Source of the DNA: CAWKCE01 sp032127035
GTDB taxonomy: Bacteria; Actinomycetota; Actinomycetes; JAHEKZ01
Reading direction: 5' to 3'
DNA length: 64,000 nucleotides
Assembly (NCBI GenBank): GCA_963848085.1
Contig: CAWKCE010000005.1
Coordinates: forward strand, 682,001 to 746,000
In this document: positions 8,068 through 15,951 of the stretch, piece by piece
Position numbering within the stretch: the stretch's first letter is position 1
Layout of the letters: each line of letters begins with the position of its first letter
Made by a program: the position numbers and the translations under genes
Notes under the pieces: model-generated
Database searches by the model: none
What the model was told of the DNA's origin: nothing
Seen by the model: only the letters and a program-made list of their open reading frames with translations

Positions 8068-9129
8068 GTGACCAACCACCCACGACTGCGCCCGGTTCTG
8101 GCCGACCTTCCCGCGTACCAGCCCGGACGTTCGGCGGCAGCCGGGGCAGTCAAGCTGTCCAGCAACGAGAACCCCTTCCCGCCGCTGCCCTCGGTGCTGG
8201 CTGCCCTTCACGAAGCGGCCGCAGTCGTCAATCGCTACCCGGACCCCACCAACGCGCGACTGGTCAATGCGCTGGCCGAGCGGCACGGGGTGTCGACGGC
8301 GCAGGTCGTTCTGGGGACGGGTTCGGTGGCGGTCGCCGACCAGCTGGTGCGAGCAACGGCGGATGCCGGGGACGAGGTCGTGTTCGCGTGGCGGTCTTTC
8401 GAGGCGTACCCGATCCTCACCCGCAGCGCCGGGGCGGTCCCGGTCACCGTCCCGCTCCTGGCCGACGCGCGCCATGACCTGCCGGCCATGGCTGCGGCCG
8501 TCACCGACCGCACCCGACTCGTGCTGGTCTGCACGCCCAACAACCCGACCGGGACGGCGGTCCGGCGCAGCGAGCTGGAGCGCTTCCTGGACGCGGTCCC
8601 GGCGTCGGTCGTCGTCGCGGTCGACGAGGCCTACCGGGAGTACGTCCGCGACGAGGACGTGCCCGACGCCCTGACCGTGGCGGTCGGCCGACCCAATGTG
8701 GTGGTCCTGCGGACGTTCTCGAAGGCGTTCGGGTTGGCGGGACTGCGGGTCGGGTACGCCGTTGCGCCGGAACCGATCGCGGTGGCGCTGCGCCAGGTCC
8801 AGCTGCCCTTCGGCGTGAGCACGATGGCCGAGGTCGCGGCCGTGGCGTCGCTGGCTGCCGAGTCCGAGCTCACCGTGCGGGTCGACGAGGTGGTCGCCGA
8901 ACGAGGGCGCCTGACGCGAGCGCTGCGGGCCACGGGCTTCGACGTCGCCGACTCGCACGCCAACTTCGTCTGGCTGCGGACCGGTGGACAGACGGCCTCT
9001 TTCGCCCAGGCCTGCGCCGATGCCGGCGTGATGGTCCGGCCGTTCCCCGGTGAAGGCGTGCGCGTGACCGTGGCGGAGCGGGAGGCCAACGACCGTTTCT
9101 TGGCGGTGGCAGCGGCGTTCGGCGGCTGA
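8068..9129 (+). CDS. Histidinol-phosphate / aromatic aminotransferase-like enzyme (HisC/Pat type)
   Basis: A 353-residue class I/II aminotransferase closest in pattern to HisC and to the mycobacterial phenylalanine aminotransferase Pat. It opens with the HisC-style LSSNENPFPP, has CTPNNPTG at 155-162, the cofactor Asp at 186 and the PLP lysine K219 in FSKAFGLAGLRVGYA. No other his genes are present, so it may be Pat-like (aromatic amino acids) rather than the biosynthetic HisC. GTG start preceded by GGAGG at a normal distance. Confidence 0.85.
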   Translation: MTNHPRLRPVLADLPAYQPGRSAAAGAVKLSSNENPFPPLPSVLAALHEAAAVVNRYPDPTNARLVNALAERHGVSTAQVVLGTGSVAVADQLVRATADAGDEVVFAWRSFEAYPILTRSAGAVPVTVPLLADARHDLPAMAAAVTDRTRLVLVCTPNNPTGTAVRRSELERFLDAVPASVVVAVDEAYREYVRDEDVPDALTVAVGRPNVVVLRTFSKAFGLAGLRVGYAVAPEPIAVALRQVQLPFGVSTMAEVAAVASLAAESELTVRVDEVVAERGRLTRALRATGFDVADSHANFVWLRTGGQTASFAQACADAGVMVRPFPGEGVRVTVAEREANDRFLAVAAAFGG

Positions 9130-9155
9130 GCTCGGCGCCGAGGGTGCGCCGCGAC

Positions 9156-10103
9156 TCAGGTGGCGGCCGGGGTGACCGGCCGGGGGCGCTCGCCCTGCAC
9201 GACCAGGGCGACCCCGAGCACGGCGAGCGCGCCACCCGCGATGACGACGCCGGTCACCGGCTCCGAGAGCACGAGCCAGCCGAGGAAGACCGCCACCATT
9301 GGGTTCACGTAGGCGTAGGTCGTGACCAGCGAGACGGGGGCGTGGGCCAGCAACCAGACGAACGCGCCGTATCCGGCAATGGAGCCGATGGTCACCAGGT
9401 AGAAGAACGCCCACCAGGTGTCCGCCGACAGGTCGCCCAGGCTGAAGTCCGACCACCCGCCGATCGCGGTCCCCGCGACGGTCATGACGACGCCCCCGGT
9501 GAGCATCTCGTACACCGTCGAGACGAACGGGTTCGCGGGCAGCTCCACGCGTCCCCCGGACAGGAACACCCCGGCCGCCCAGCACACCGAGCCGCCGAGA
9601 ATCACCAGCACCCCCCAGAACTGGACGTTCTCGACACTGCCCGGCCGGGCGAGCACGGCGATCCCCGACAACCCGACGAGGACGCCCAGCCAGGTGAGCC
9701 AGCGCGGCTGCTCCTTGCCGATGAAGCGGCGCATGAGCACCACCCACAGCGGCATCGCGGCGACCAGCAGTGCGGCCAGCCCACTGGTGACGGTCTGCTC
9801 GCCAACGGCCACGCCGCCGTTCCCGCAGACGATGAACAGCGAGCCCAAGATGGCCAGGGAGCGCAGCTGACGTCGCGTGACCCGCAGGGCCGAGAAGCCC
9901 TGACGCGACGCGATGATCAGGGCCAGCAGAGTGCCGGACAGCAGGAAGCGCATGCCCATGGCGAGCAGCGGCGGCATCTCCTCGACGACGATCCGGATGC
10001 CGAGGTACGTCGACCCCCAAACGACATAGACGACGGCGAGGCCAGCGACAACCTGGGCTACCGGCGCGCGCAAGCCGACTGGTGGAGTCGTCCGGAGGGT
10101 CAC
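9156..10103 (-). CDS. EamA/DMT-superfamily transporter
   Basis: A 315-residue membrane protein with ten predicted helices in two EamA repeats. The start is typical (VVYVVWGSTYLGIRIVVEEM), followed by PPLLAMGMRFLLSG, and the second repeat has a TYAYVNPMVAVFLGWLVL segment, both classic for RhaT/YedA-type permeases. It converges on the HisC/Pat-like gene with a 26-base gap. It is a separate subfamily from the transporter at 7050, so this is not a recent duplication. The exported substrate is unknown. Confidence 0.88.
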   Translation of the reverse strand: MTLRTTPPVGLRAPVAQVVAGLAVVYVVWGSTYLGIRIVVEEMPPLLAMGMRFLLSGTLLALIIASRQGFSALRVTRRQLRSLAILGSLFIVCGNGGVAVGEQTVTSGLAALLVAAMPLWVVLMRRFIGKEQPRWLTWLGVLVGLSGIAVLARPGSVENVQFWGVLVILGGSVCWAAGVFLSGGRVELPANPFVSTVYEMLTGGVVMTVAGTAIGGWSDFSLGDLSADTWWAFFYLVTIGSIAGYGAFVWLLAHAPVSLVTTYAYVNPMVAVFLGWLVLSEPVTGVVIAGGALAVLGVALVVQGERPRPVTPAAT

Positions 10104-10195
10104 CGCCGCACGATCTCACGGGCGAGGCGACCCCCACTGGCAGGCATCGGACCGGGCGAGCGCAGCGTGTGCCGGCGGCCCCGGCCGGGGCTGCG

Positions 10196-10201
10196 TACGC
10201 T
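10196..10201 (+). promoter_or_regulatory. -10 hexamer TACGCT of a probably leaderless transcript
   Basis: TACGCT lies 6 nt before the ATG of the sensor kinase, so transcription would begin at or within a base or two of the start codon. No Shine-Dalgarno sequence is present. Confidence 0.5.
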
Positions 10202-10207
10202 GAGTGA

Positions 10208-11947
10208 ATGAGCCAAGCCGAGGACGCTGTCCCAGCCGGCGACGAGTCCGGGAGGGGGCCGCTCAAGGAGGTCTCGTCACTCGGCCTGAACGCGCTGCTG
10301 GCTGAGGTCATCGAGCGGCTGGAGGACACCCGCGACGCCGGCAACCGGTTGCAGGGCCTGCTCGAGGCGGTGGTCGCGATCGCGGCCGGGCTCGAGCTGG
10401 AGTACACCCTGCGCCGCATCGTCCAGGCGGCGGCGGACCTCGTGGGTGCGCGGTACGGAGCGCTGGGTGTGCTCGCGCCGACGGGGGGAATTGCCGAGTT
10501 CATCACCGTCGGGATGGATCCTGACCAGGTGGAGCGGATCGGCGAGAACCCACGGGGCCGCGGGATCCTGGGGCTGCTGGTGGAGCACCCGACTCCGCTC
10601 CGGTTGGAGGACCTCACCCAACACCCGCAGGCGTCGGGGTTCCCGCCGCACCATCCGCCGATGCACTCGTTCCTCGGGGTGCCGATTCGGGTGCGGGGTG
10701 AGGTGTTCGGCAACCTCTACCTGACGGAACGGCGGCAGGGGGGTCGCTTCTCGCACGAGGACGAGCAGGTGGTGGTTGCGCTGGCGGCGGCTGCGGGCGT
10801 CGCCATCGAGAACGCTCGGCTGTACCAGGAGGCGCAGATGCGCGCCTCCTGGCTGCGGGCATCGACCGACATCGTCACTGCGGTGCTCAAGGGCGCAGCG
10901 CCGCATGCCGTCCTCGACCTGGTGGCCGCGAGCGCCCGCGAGGTGGCCGGTGCGGACCTGTCCACGATTGCGCTGCCCACCGACGACAACCGGCTGGTCG
11001 TCGAGCACGCCAGCGGCGAGGACGCCAGTGACTTCGTGGGCCGGACTGTTCCCGGTGGGTTCGCCGGCGTCGACGTGATGCGGAACCAGCAGTCGATCGT
11101 GGTGGCCGACGTCGCTGAGGGTGAGTCTGTGCAGTCCCTGTACGCCGGGGCTTACGGGCCGGCCATGTTCGTTCCGCTCATCACCAACGAGCGGACGCTC
11201 GGCACCTTGGTGCTCGCCAACCACCGCGGCGGCCGCACCTTCACGCCCGAGGAGTTCGTGATGGCCGAGGCGTTCGCCGGCCAGGCCGCGCTGGCTCTGG
11301 TCCTGGCCGAGGCGCGACGGGAGCAGGAGCGCCTGGCGGTGCTGGAGGACCGCGACCGGATCGGCCGGGACCTGCATGACTTGGTGATCCAGCGGCTGTT
11401 CGCCACCGGAATGGTGCTGCAGGGTGCGTCGCGGCAGTCCGGACCGGACTCCGACGTGACCGCCCGCATCGAACGGGCGGTCGGTGAGCTGGACGCCACG
11501 ATCCTGGAGGTGCGCTCGACCATCTTCGCGCTGCACGACGGGCGCTCCGGGGAGGCGGCGGGGCTGCGCCGCCGCGTTCTCCGCGAGTTGGCTCAGGCGG
11601 CACACACGCTGGGTTTCGAGCCAACCATCCGGTTCGACGGCCCCATCGACAGCGTCGTGAGCGACGAGGCGGCCGAGCACGTGGTCGCCGCGGTGCGCGA
11701 GGCGTTGTCCAATGTGGCTCGGCACGCCGAGGCCAACCGGGCCCGGGTGTCGCTGTCGGTCGACGACACCGACGTCGTGGTCATCGTGACCGACAACGGG
11801 GTTGGGCTGGGCGACGGCGGGGGTCGGCGGTCCGGCCTGGCAAACCTGTCGCAGCGCGCCGAGGGGCTGGGCGGTTCGTGCGTGACCGAGCCGGCGGAGC
11901 CGAGCGGTTCGGGTACGCGGCTGATCTGGCGGGCACCGGCCCGCTAG
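10208..11947 (+). CDS. devS: DevS/DosT-like tandem-GAF sensor histidine kinase
   Basis: A 579-residue soluble kinase with two GAF domains (about 55-205 and 225-370), a HisKA_3 dimerisation box and a C-terminal HATPase. The phospho-acceptor is H390 in DRIGRDLHDLVIQRLF. The ATPase domain keeps EALSNVARHA, DNGVGL and GSGTRL. GAF-A contains FPPHHPPMHSFLGVP, where the His of HPPM is residue 149, the same number recalled for the haem-ligating His of M. tuberculosis DevS. This predicts a haem-based O2, NO, CO or redox sensor. It ends 3 bases from its presumed partner devR on the opposite strand. Confidence 0.9.
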   Translation: MSQAEDAVPAGDESGRGPLKEVSSLGLNALLAEVIERLEDTRDAGNRLQGLLEAVVAIAAGLELEYTLRRIVQAAADLVGARYGALGVLAPTGGIAEFITVGMDPDQVERIGENPRGRGILGLLVEHPTPLRLEDLTQHPQASGFPPHHPPMHSFLGVPIRVRGEVFGNLYLTERRQGGRFSHEDEQVVVALAAAAGVAIENARLYQEAQMRASWLRASTDIVTAVLKGAAPHAVLDLVAASAREVAGADLSTIALPTDDNRLVVEHASGEDASDFVGRTVPGGFAGVDVMRNQQSIVVADVAEGESVQSLYAGAYGPAMFVPLITNERTLGTLVLANHRGGRTFTPEEFVMAEAFAGQAALALVLAEARREQERLAVLEDRDRIGRDLHDLVIQRLFATGMVLQGASRQSGPDSDVTARIERAVGELDATILEVRSTIFALHDGRSGEAAGLRRRVLRELAQAAHTLGFEPTIRFDGPIDSVVSDEAAEHVVAAVREALSNVARHAEANRARVSLSVDDTDVVVIVTDNGVGLGDGGGRRSGLANLSQRAEGLGGSCVTEPAEPSGSGTRLIWRAPAR

Positions 11948-11950
11948 CGG

Positions 11951-12604
11951 TCAGCGCTCGTTGTGCTCGTCGAGCCGGGCCACGAAGGCCGCGGCCTGGG
12001 TGCGTCGCTCCATCCCCAGCTTGGCCAGCAGCGACGACACATAGTTCTTCACCGTCTTCTCGGCAAGGTGCATCTGCTCACCGATCTGACGGTTGGTCAG
12101 GCCTTCGCCGATGAAGTCGAGGATGCGACGCTCCTGGTCGGTGAGAGCCTCGAGCCGGGAGTCCTTCTGCTGGCCGTTCCGGAGCCGCTCCAGGACCCGG
12201 GCGGTCGCCTGCGGGTCGAGCAGCGACTTGCCGCCAGCCACCTGCCGAATGGCCGTCACGAGGTCGTTTCCCCGGATGTCCTTCAAGACGTAGCCGCTGG
12301 CGCCGGCCATGATCGCGTCGAACAGCGCCTCGTCGTCGGCGTACGAGGTGAGCATCAGGCAGTGGGTGTCCGGCAGGGTCGAGCGGATCTCCCGGCAGAC
12401 CTCCACGCCGCTGCCGTCCGGCAGTCTGACGTCCAGCACCGCGACGTCGGGCCGGACGGCCGGGATGCGGACCAGGGCGTCATGCGCGGAGCTGCCCTCG
12501 CCGACGACCTCGAGGTCGTCCTCCAGGGTGAGCAGCTCGTGCAGCCCGCGGCGGACGACCTCGTGGTCGTCGAGCAGGAAGACCCGAATCGGGGCGTCGG
12601 CCAT
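11951..12604 (-). CDS. devR: DevR/DosR-like NarL-family response regulator
   Basis: A 217-residue response regulator: receiver domain 1-120 with acidic pocket D12-D13, phospho-acceptor D58 (VAVLDVRLPDG) and K108, then a LuxR helix-turn-helix at about 153-210 (GLTNRQIGEQMHLAEKTVKN). The receiver LDVRLPDGSG and the run AEKTVKNYVS.LLAKLGMERR match mycobacterial DevR closely. ATG at 12604 is chosen with GGAG upstream. The convergent DevS-like kinase is its likely partner. Role: activating a hypoxia/NO dormancy-type regulon. The regulon cannot be seen here, and I found no convincing Dos box in its own upstream DNA. Confidence 0.9.
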   Translation of the reverse strand: MADAPIRVFLLDDHEVVRRGLHELLTLEDDLEVVGEGSSAHDALVRIPAVRPDVAVLDVRLPDGSGVEVCREIRSTLPDTHCLMLTSYADDEALFDAIMAGASGYVLKDIRGNDLVTAIRQVAGGKSLLDPQATARVLERLRNGQQKDSRLEALTDQERRILDFIGEGLTNRQIGEQMHLAEKTVKNYVSSLLAKLGMERRTQAAAFVARLDEHNER

Positions 12605-12914
12605 GGTGACTCCGTCCGTGACTGGTGCCGGGTCGTCGGATCGGCCGGGTAGCCGATCCCACGGCGCGGTGGGGCCAGTCTGCCCGTTCGGCGGTAGATC
12701 GGCCGAATGGCGGCTCAACTCCGTCGACGGAACCGTCGAAAGACGGGAATCGTCACATTGTGTGATCTGTTGATTACGATGCGTTGTTACGGACGGCCAG
12801 GTGGTTCACCCGTTTGCGCGAGTCCACCGTCGCTCCGACCGGTCAGGATGACGGCATCACTGAGCGACGGCGTCAGGCGCGCCGACCGGTGACCGAACGG
12901 AAAGGTGGGCAGCG
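12605..12914. promoter_or_regulatory. Intergenic region with hairpin and AT-rich palindromic patch
   Basis: This 310-bp gap between the divergent devR and the proline-rich gene carries no convincing gene. It contains a perfect 5-bp hairpin closed by a GAAA loop (CCGTCGAAAGACGG, 12733-12746). Next comes an unusually AT-rich stretch (about 12747-12790) with the inverted repeat TCACA-TTG-TGTGA at 12753-12765. The patch is the best place for the promoter of the 12915 gene. The protein bound, if any, is unknown. Confidence 0.4.
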
Positions 12915-13685
12915 GTGAAGGCCTTCGCCGGCTGGTGGTACGCCCGGGTTCGGCATCTGGGCAGCAGCGCCGCGTCGGCCGCCGGACACGTGGTGGTCGC
13001 CCTGGTCCTGGCCGGCGGCCTGGTGACCGGCGGGATGGCCGTGCTCGTCGTCGCGGCGAACCACACGCTGGACGGTCCCTCGGCGCCCCGCGTGGCCGCC
13101 GGGTCGGCCGTGACCCCCCTGCCGTTCCAGCTCCCGGTCGACGTGGCCCCCGACGCGGGGACCACCGGCCTTCCGGAGCCGACGCCGACCGCGGGGCCGA
13201 CGATCGGTGGGACGTCGCCGGAACCGTCGCCGTCCGGGTCCACCGAGGCACCGGCAGTGCCCCCGGGCCCGTCGGGCTCGACCGGAGCCGGCCCCGACCC
13301 CTCGGGTGGGCCGGGCCCGTCCGCGCAACCGACTCCCAGCGACGAGCCGTCACCGTCGGCGAAGCCCAGCCCGTCGGCCAAGCCCGGACCGACCTCGCCG
13401 GTCAAGCCGAGCCCGTCGCCCAAGCCGACGTCGAGCTCGACGCACGACAGCGGCCATGACCACAGCGGGAACGGCAAGGGGCACGACAAGGGCAAGGGCA
13501 AGGGGCACGACAAGTGCCGCGGCCAGGGACATGACGAGTGCCAGACGAGCGGCGAGGCAGCCGGCTCGTCTGGCACGCCGCCGGGGAACGGCAACGGCAA
13601 GGACCACGGCAACGGCAACGGCAAGGACCACGGCAAGGGGCGCCCCGCCGACACGTCCTCCCCGAAACCGACAGACAAGGCGTAG
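12915..13685 (+). CDS. Membrane-anchored Pro/Ser/Thr-rich protein with a His/Lys/Gly/Asp-rich tail
   Basis: A 256-residue low-complexity protein. After a short basic N-terminus comes one hydrophobic segment (about residues 25-48) that would serve as a signal anchor. The rest would be extracytoplasmic: a wall-spanning-type Pro/Ser/Thr region (about 70-175), then a tail of short repeats such as GNGKGHDKGKGKGHDK and GNGNGKDHG, with two Cys (CRGQGHDEC). His- and Asp-rich tails of this kind often bind metals, but no family is recognised. Start ATG with GGAAAGG upstream. It ends 142 bases before the dehydrogenase operon. Confidence 0.7.
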   Translation: MKAFAGWWYARVRHLGSSAASAAGHVVVALVLAGGLVTGGMAVLVVAANHTLDGPSAPRVAAGSAVTPLPFQLPVDVAPDAGTTGLPEPTPTAGPTIGGTSPEPSPSGSTEAPAVPPGPSGSTGAGPDPSGGPGPSAQPTPSDEPSPSAKPSPSAKPGPTSPVKPSPSPKPTSSSTHDSGHDHSGNGKGHDKGKGKGHDKCRGQGHDECQTSGEAAGSSGTPPGNGNGKDHGNGNGKDHGKGRPADTSSPKPTDKA

Positions 13686-13827
13686 CGGCCCGCTGCTGGC
13701 GACCAGCCCACCCCGCTTGGCCCGGGGGTTGGTGGCGCTGGCGTCCCTCGAGGGCGAAGATGGCACCGGCGCGGCACCCACGCGCCGCCACGCCGGACCC
13801 GGGGTGATCCTCCGGGAAGGAGGGCTA

Positions 13828-14943
13828 GTGACCGACGCCGAGCCGATCCCGGGTGCACCTCCGCCGATCACCGGTGAGGGCACCTTCGTGCAGCTGCTCA
13901 CGCCCGAGGGAGAGCGGCTCCACCACCCCGAGTACGACCTCGAGCTGAGTGATGACGACTACCGGTCGCTGTTCCGGGACCTCGTGCTCGTCCGTCGCAT
14001 CGATGCCGAGGCGACCGCCCTCCAACGCCAGGGCGAGCTCGGACTGTGGGCGTCGCTGCTGGGCCAGGAGGCGGCACAGGTGGGCGCCGGGCGGGCGCTA
14101 CGGCCTGCCGACATGGCGTTCCCCACGTACCGAGAGCACGGGGTGGCGTGGTGCCGGGGTATCGACCCGCTCACGTTGCTCGGGTTGTTCCGAGGCACGA
14201 CGAACGGGGGGTGGCGGCCGGACGAGCACCGGTTCGCGCTCTACACGATCGTCATCGGTGACCAGTGTCCACAGGCGGTGGGGTACGCCATGGGGATCCA
14301 GCTCGATGGCGCCGAGGAAGCGGTCATGGTCTTCTTCGGCGACGGTGCCAGCAGCCAGGGGGACGTCAACGAGTCCTTCATCTGGGCGTCGGTGTTCAAC
14401 GCGCCGGTCGTCTTCTTCTGCCAGAACAACCAGTGGGCGATCTCCGAGCCGCTGGAACGGCAGACCCGCATCCCGCTGTACCAGCGGGCGAACGGCTTCG
14501 GCTTCCCGGGGATCCGGGTCGACGGCAACGACGTCCTGGCCACCTTGGCGGTGACCACAGCCATGATGCAGCGGGCCCGGGAGGGCGGGGGCCCCTCGCT
14601 GATTGAGGCCTACACCTACCGGATGGGCGCGCACACCACCTCCGACGACCCGACCCGCTACCGGCTCGGCAGCGACGTCGAGGCCTGGAAGCTGCGGGAC
14701 CCGATCGAGCGGCTGCGGTCTTTCCTGTACAAGCAGCAGCTGGTCGACGCCGCGTTCTTCGCCGCCCTCGACGAGGAGGCGGAGGCGTTGGCCGTCCACC
14801 TGCGCGACGGGGTGCGCGCGCTGCCCGACCCGTCCACAGGCTCGATGTTTGACCACGCCTACGCCGAGCCGCATGCGCAGGTCGATGCCGACCGCGCTGA
14901 CTTCGAGGCCTACCTCGCCGGCTTTGCCGAGGAGGCACGATGA
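13828..14943 (+). CDS. 2-oxo-acid (pyruvate/branched-chain) dehydrogenase E1 component, alpha subunit
   Basis: A 371-residue thiamine-diphosphate enzyme subunit. The ThDP/Mg motif runs from GDG at 171-173 (FFGDGASSQGDVNESF) to NN at 200-201 (FFCQNNQWAIS). The phosphorylation-loop region YRMGAHTTSDDPTRY is also typical. It decarboxylates a 2-oxo acid and loads the acyl group on the E2 lipoyl arm. The GTG at 13828 is chosen for its strong GGAAGGAGG. The substrate could be pyruvate or branched-chain 2-oxo acids; the alpha/beta architecture and TSDDP signature favour the branched-chain or acetoin-type family. It overlaps the beta gene by 4 bases. Confidence 0.9.
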   Translation: MTDAEPIPGAPPPITGEGTFVQLLTPEGERLHHPEYDLELSDDDYRSLFRDLVLVRRIDAEATALQRQGELGLWASLLGQEAAQVGAGRALRPADMAFPTYREHGVAWCRGIDPLTLLGLFRGTTNGGWRPDEHRFALYTIVIGDQCPQAVGYAMGIQLDGAEEAVMVFFGDGASSQGDVNESFIWASVFNAPVVFFCQNNQWAISEPLERQTRIPLYQRANGFGFPGIRVDGNDVLATLAVTTAMMQRAREGGGPSLIEAYTYRMGAHTTSDDPTRYRLGSDVEAWKLRDPIERLRSFLYKQQLVDAAFFAALDEEAEALAVHLRDGVRALPDPSTGSMFDHAYAEPHAQVDADRADFEAYLAGFAEEAR

Positions 14944-15923
14944 CCGACACCGTCACCTTGGGCGGCGCCATCAACCGTGGGCTCCGCCGCTCGCTGGAGC
15001 AGGACCCCAAGACGGTGCTGCTGGGGGAGGACATTGGCAAGCTCGGCGGCGTCTTCCGGGTCACCGACGGGCTGCTGAAGGACTTCGGCGAGCACCGGGT
15101 GGTCGACACCCCGCTGGCCGAGAGCTCGATCCTCGGCGCCGCGATTGGGCTGTCGCTGCGGGGCTACCGTCCGGTGGTCGAGGTGCAGTTCGACGGTTTC
15201 GTCTATGTCGCGTTCGACCAGATCGTCAGCCAGCTGGCCAAGATGCACGCCCGCTCCGGTGGGGCCTTGCGGATGCCGGTCACGCTGCGCCTTCCGTACG
15301 GCGGGGGCATCGGTGCCGTCGAGCACCACAGCGAGTCGCCCGAGGCCTATTTCGCCCACACCGCCGGCCTGCGGGTGGTCACCCCGTCGAACCCGGTCGA
15401 CGGGTACTGGATGATCCAACAGGCCATCGCCTGCGACGATCCGGTCGTGTTCCTCGAGCCCAAGCGTCGCTACTGGGACAAGGCGGACTTGGACGAGTCG
15501 GGCTCGGCCCCGGCCGGCCTGTTCGAGGCCCGGGTGGTCAGGCCCGGGCGGGACGTCACGGTGGTGGCCTACGGGCCGATGGTGCGCACCTGCCTGGAGG
15601 CCGCGGCCGCCGCCGAGACCGACGGCGTGATGCTCGAGGTGATCGACCTGAGGTCGCTGTCTCCGCTCGACATGGACGTCGTTGCGGACTCGGTGGAGCG
15701 CACCGGTCGCTGCGTGGTCGTTCACGAGGCGACAGTCTTCTTGGGCATGGGCGCCGAGCTGGCCGCACGGATCTCGCAGCAGTGCTTCTACCGGCTGGAG
15801 GCTCCCGTACTGCGCGTGGGGGGATTCCACACGCCGTACCCACCGTCGAAGCTGGAGAAGCACTACCTGCCGGACCTGGACCGTGTGCTGGACGCGGTCG
15901 ATCGGTCGTTGGCACACGCATGA
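14940..15923 (+). CDS. 2-oxo-acid dehydrogenase E1 component, beta subunit
   Basis: A 327-residue transketolase-like subunit that completes the E1 heterotetramer. It has the conserved N-terminal LGEDIGKLGGVFRVTDGLL, the PLAESSILGAAIGLSLRGYR segment, EVQFDGFVYVAFDQIVSQ and the C-terminal Rossmann part (VAYGPMVRTCLEAA, VVVHEATVFLGMGAE, RVGGFHTPYP). Its ATG overlaps the alpha-subunit stop, so translation is coupled. It is followed 28 bases later by E2. Confidence 0.93.
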   Translation: MTDTVTLGGAINRGLRRSLEQDPKTVLLGEDIGKLGGVFRVTDGLLKDFGEHRVVDTPLAESSILGAAIGLSLRGYRPVVEVQFDGFVYVAFDQIVSQLAKMHARSGGALRMPVTLRLPYGGGIGAVEHHSESPEAYFAHTAGLRVVTPSNPVDGYWMIQQAIACDDPVVFLEPKRRYWDKADLDESGSAPAGLFEARVVRPGRDVTVVAYGPMVRTCLEAAAAAETDGVMLEVIDLRSLSPLDMDVVADSVERTGRCVVVHEATVFLGMGAELAARISQQCFYRLEAPVLRVGGFHTPYPPSKLEKHYLPDLDRVLDAVDRSLAHA

Positions 15924-15951
15924 CCGGGTCGCCGACACGGAAGGCAGCGTC

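Noticed and set aside
8068..9129. Assigning the aminotransferase firmly as biosynthetic hisC
   Set aside because: No other histidine genes are nearby and Pat-type enzymes share the same motifs, so only the wider class is supported.
7981..10713. A 910-codon minus-strand open frame covering several genes
   Set aside because: It runs antisense to a HisC/Pat-like gene and part of the kinase. Its translation is Arg/Pro/Ser-rich with no domain, typical of an opposite-strand shadow in high-GC DNA.
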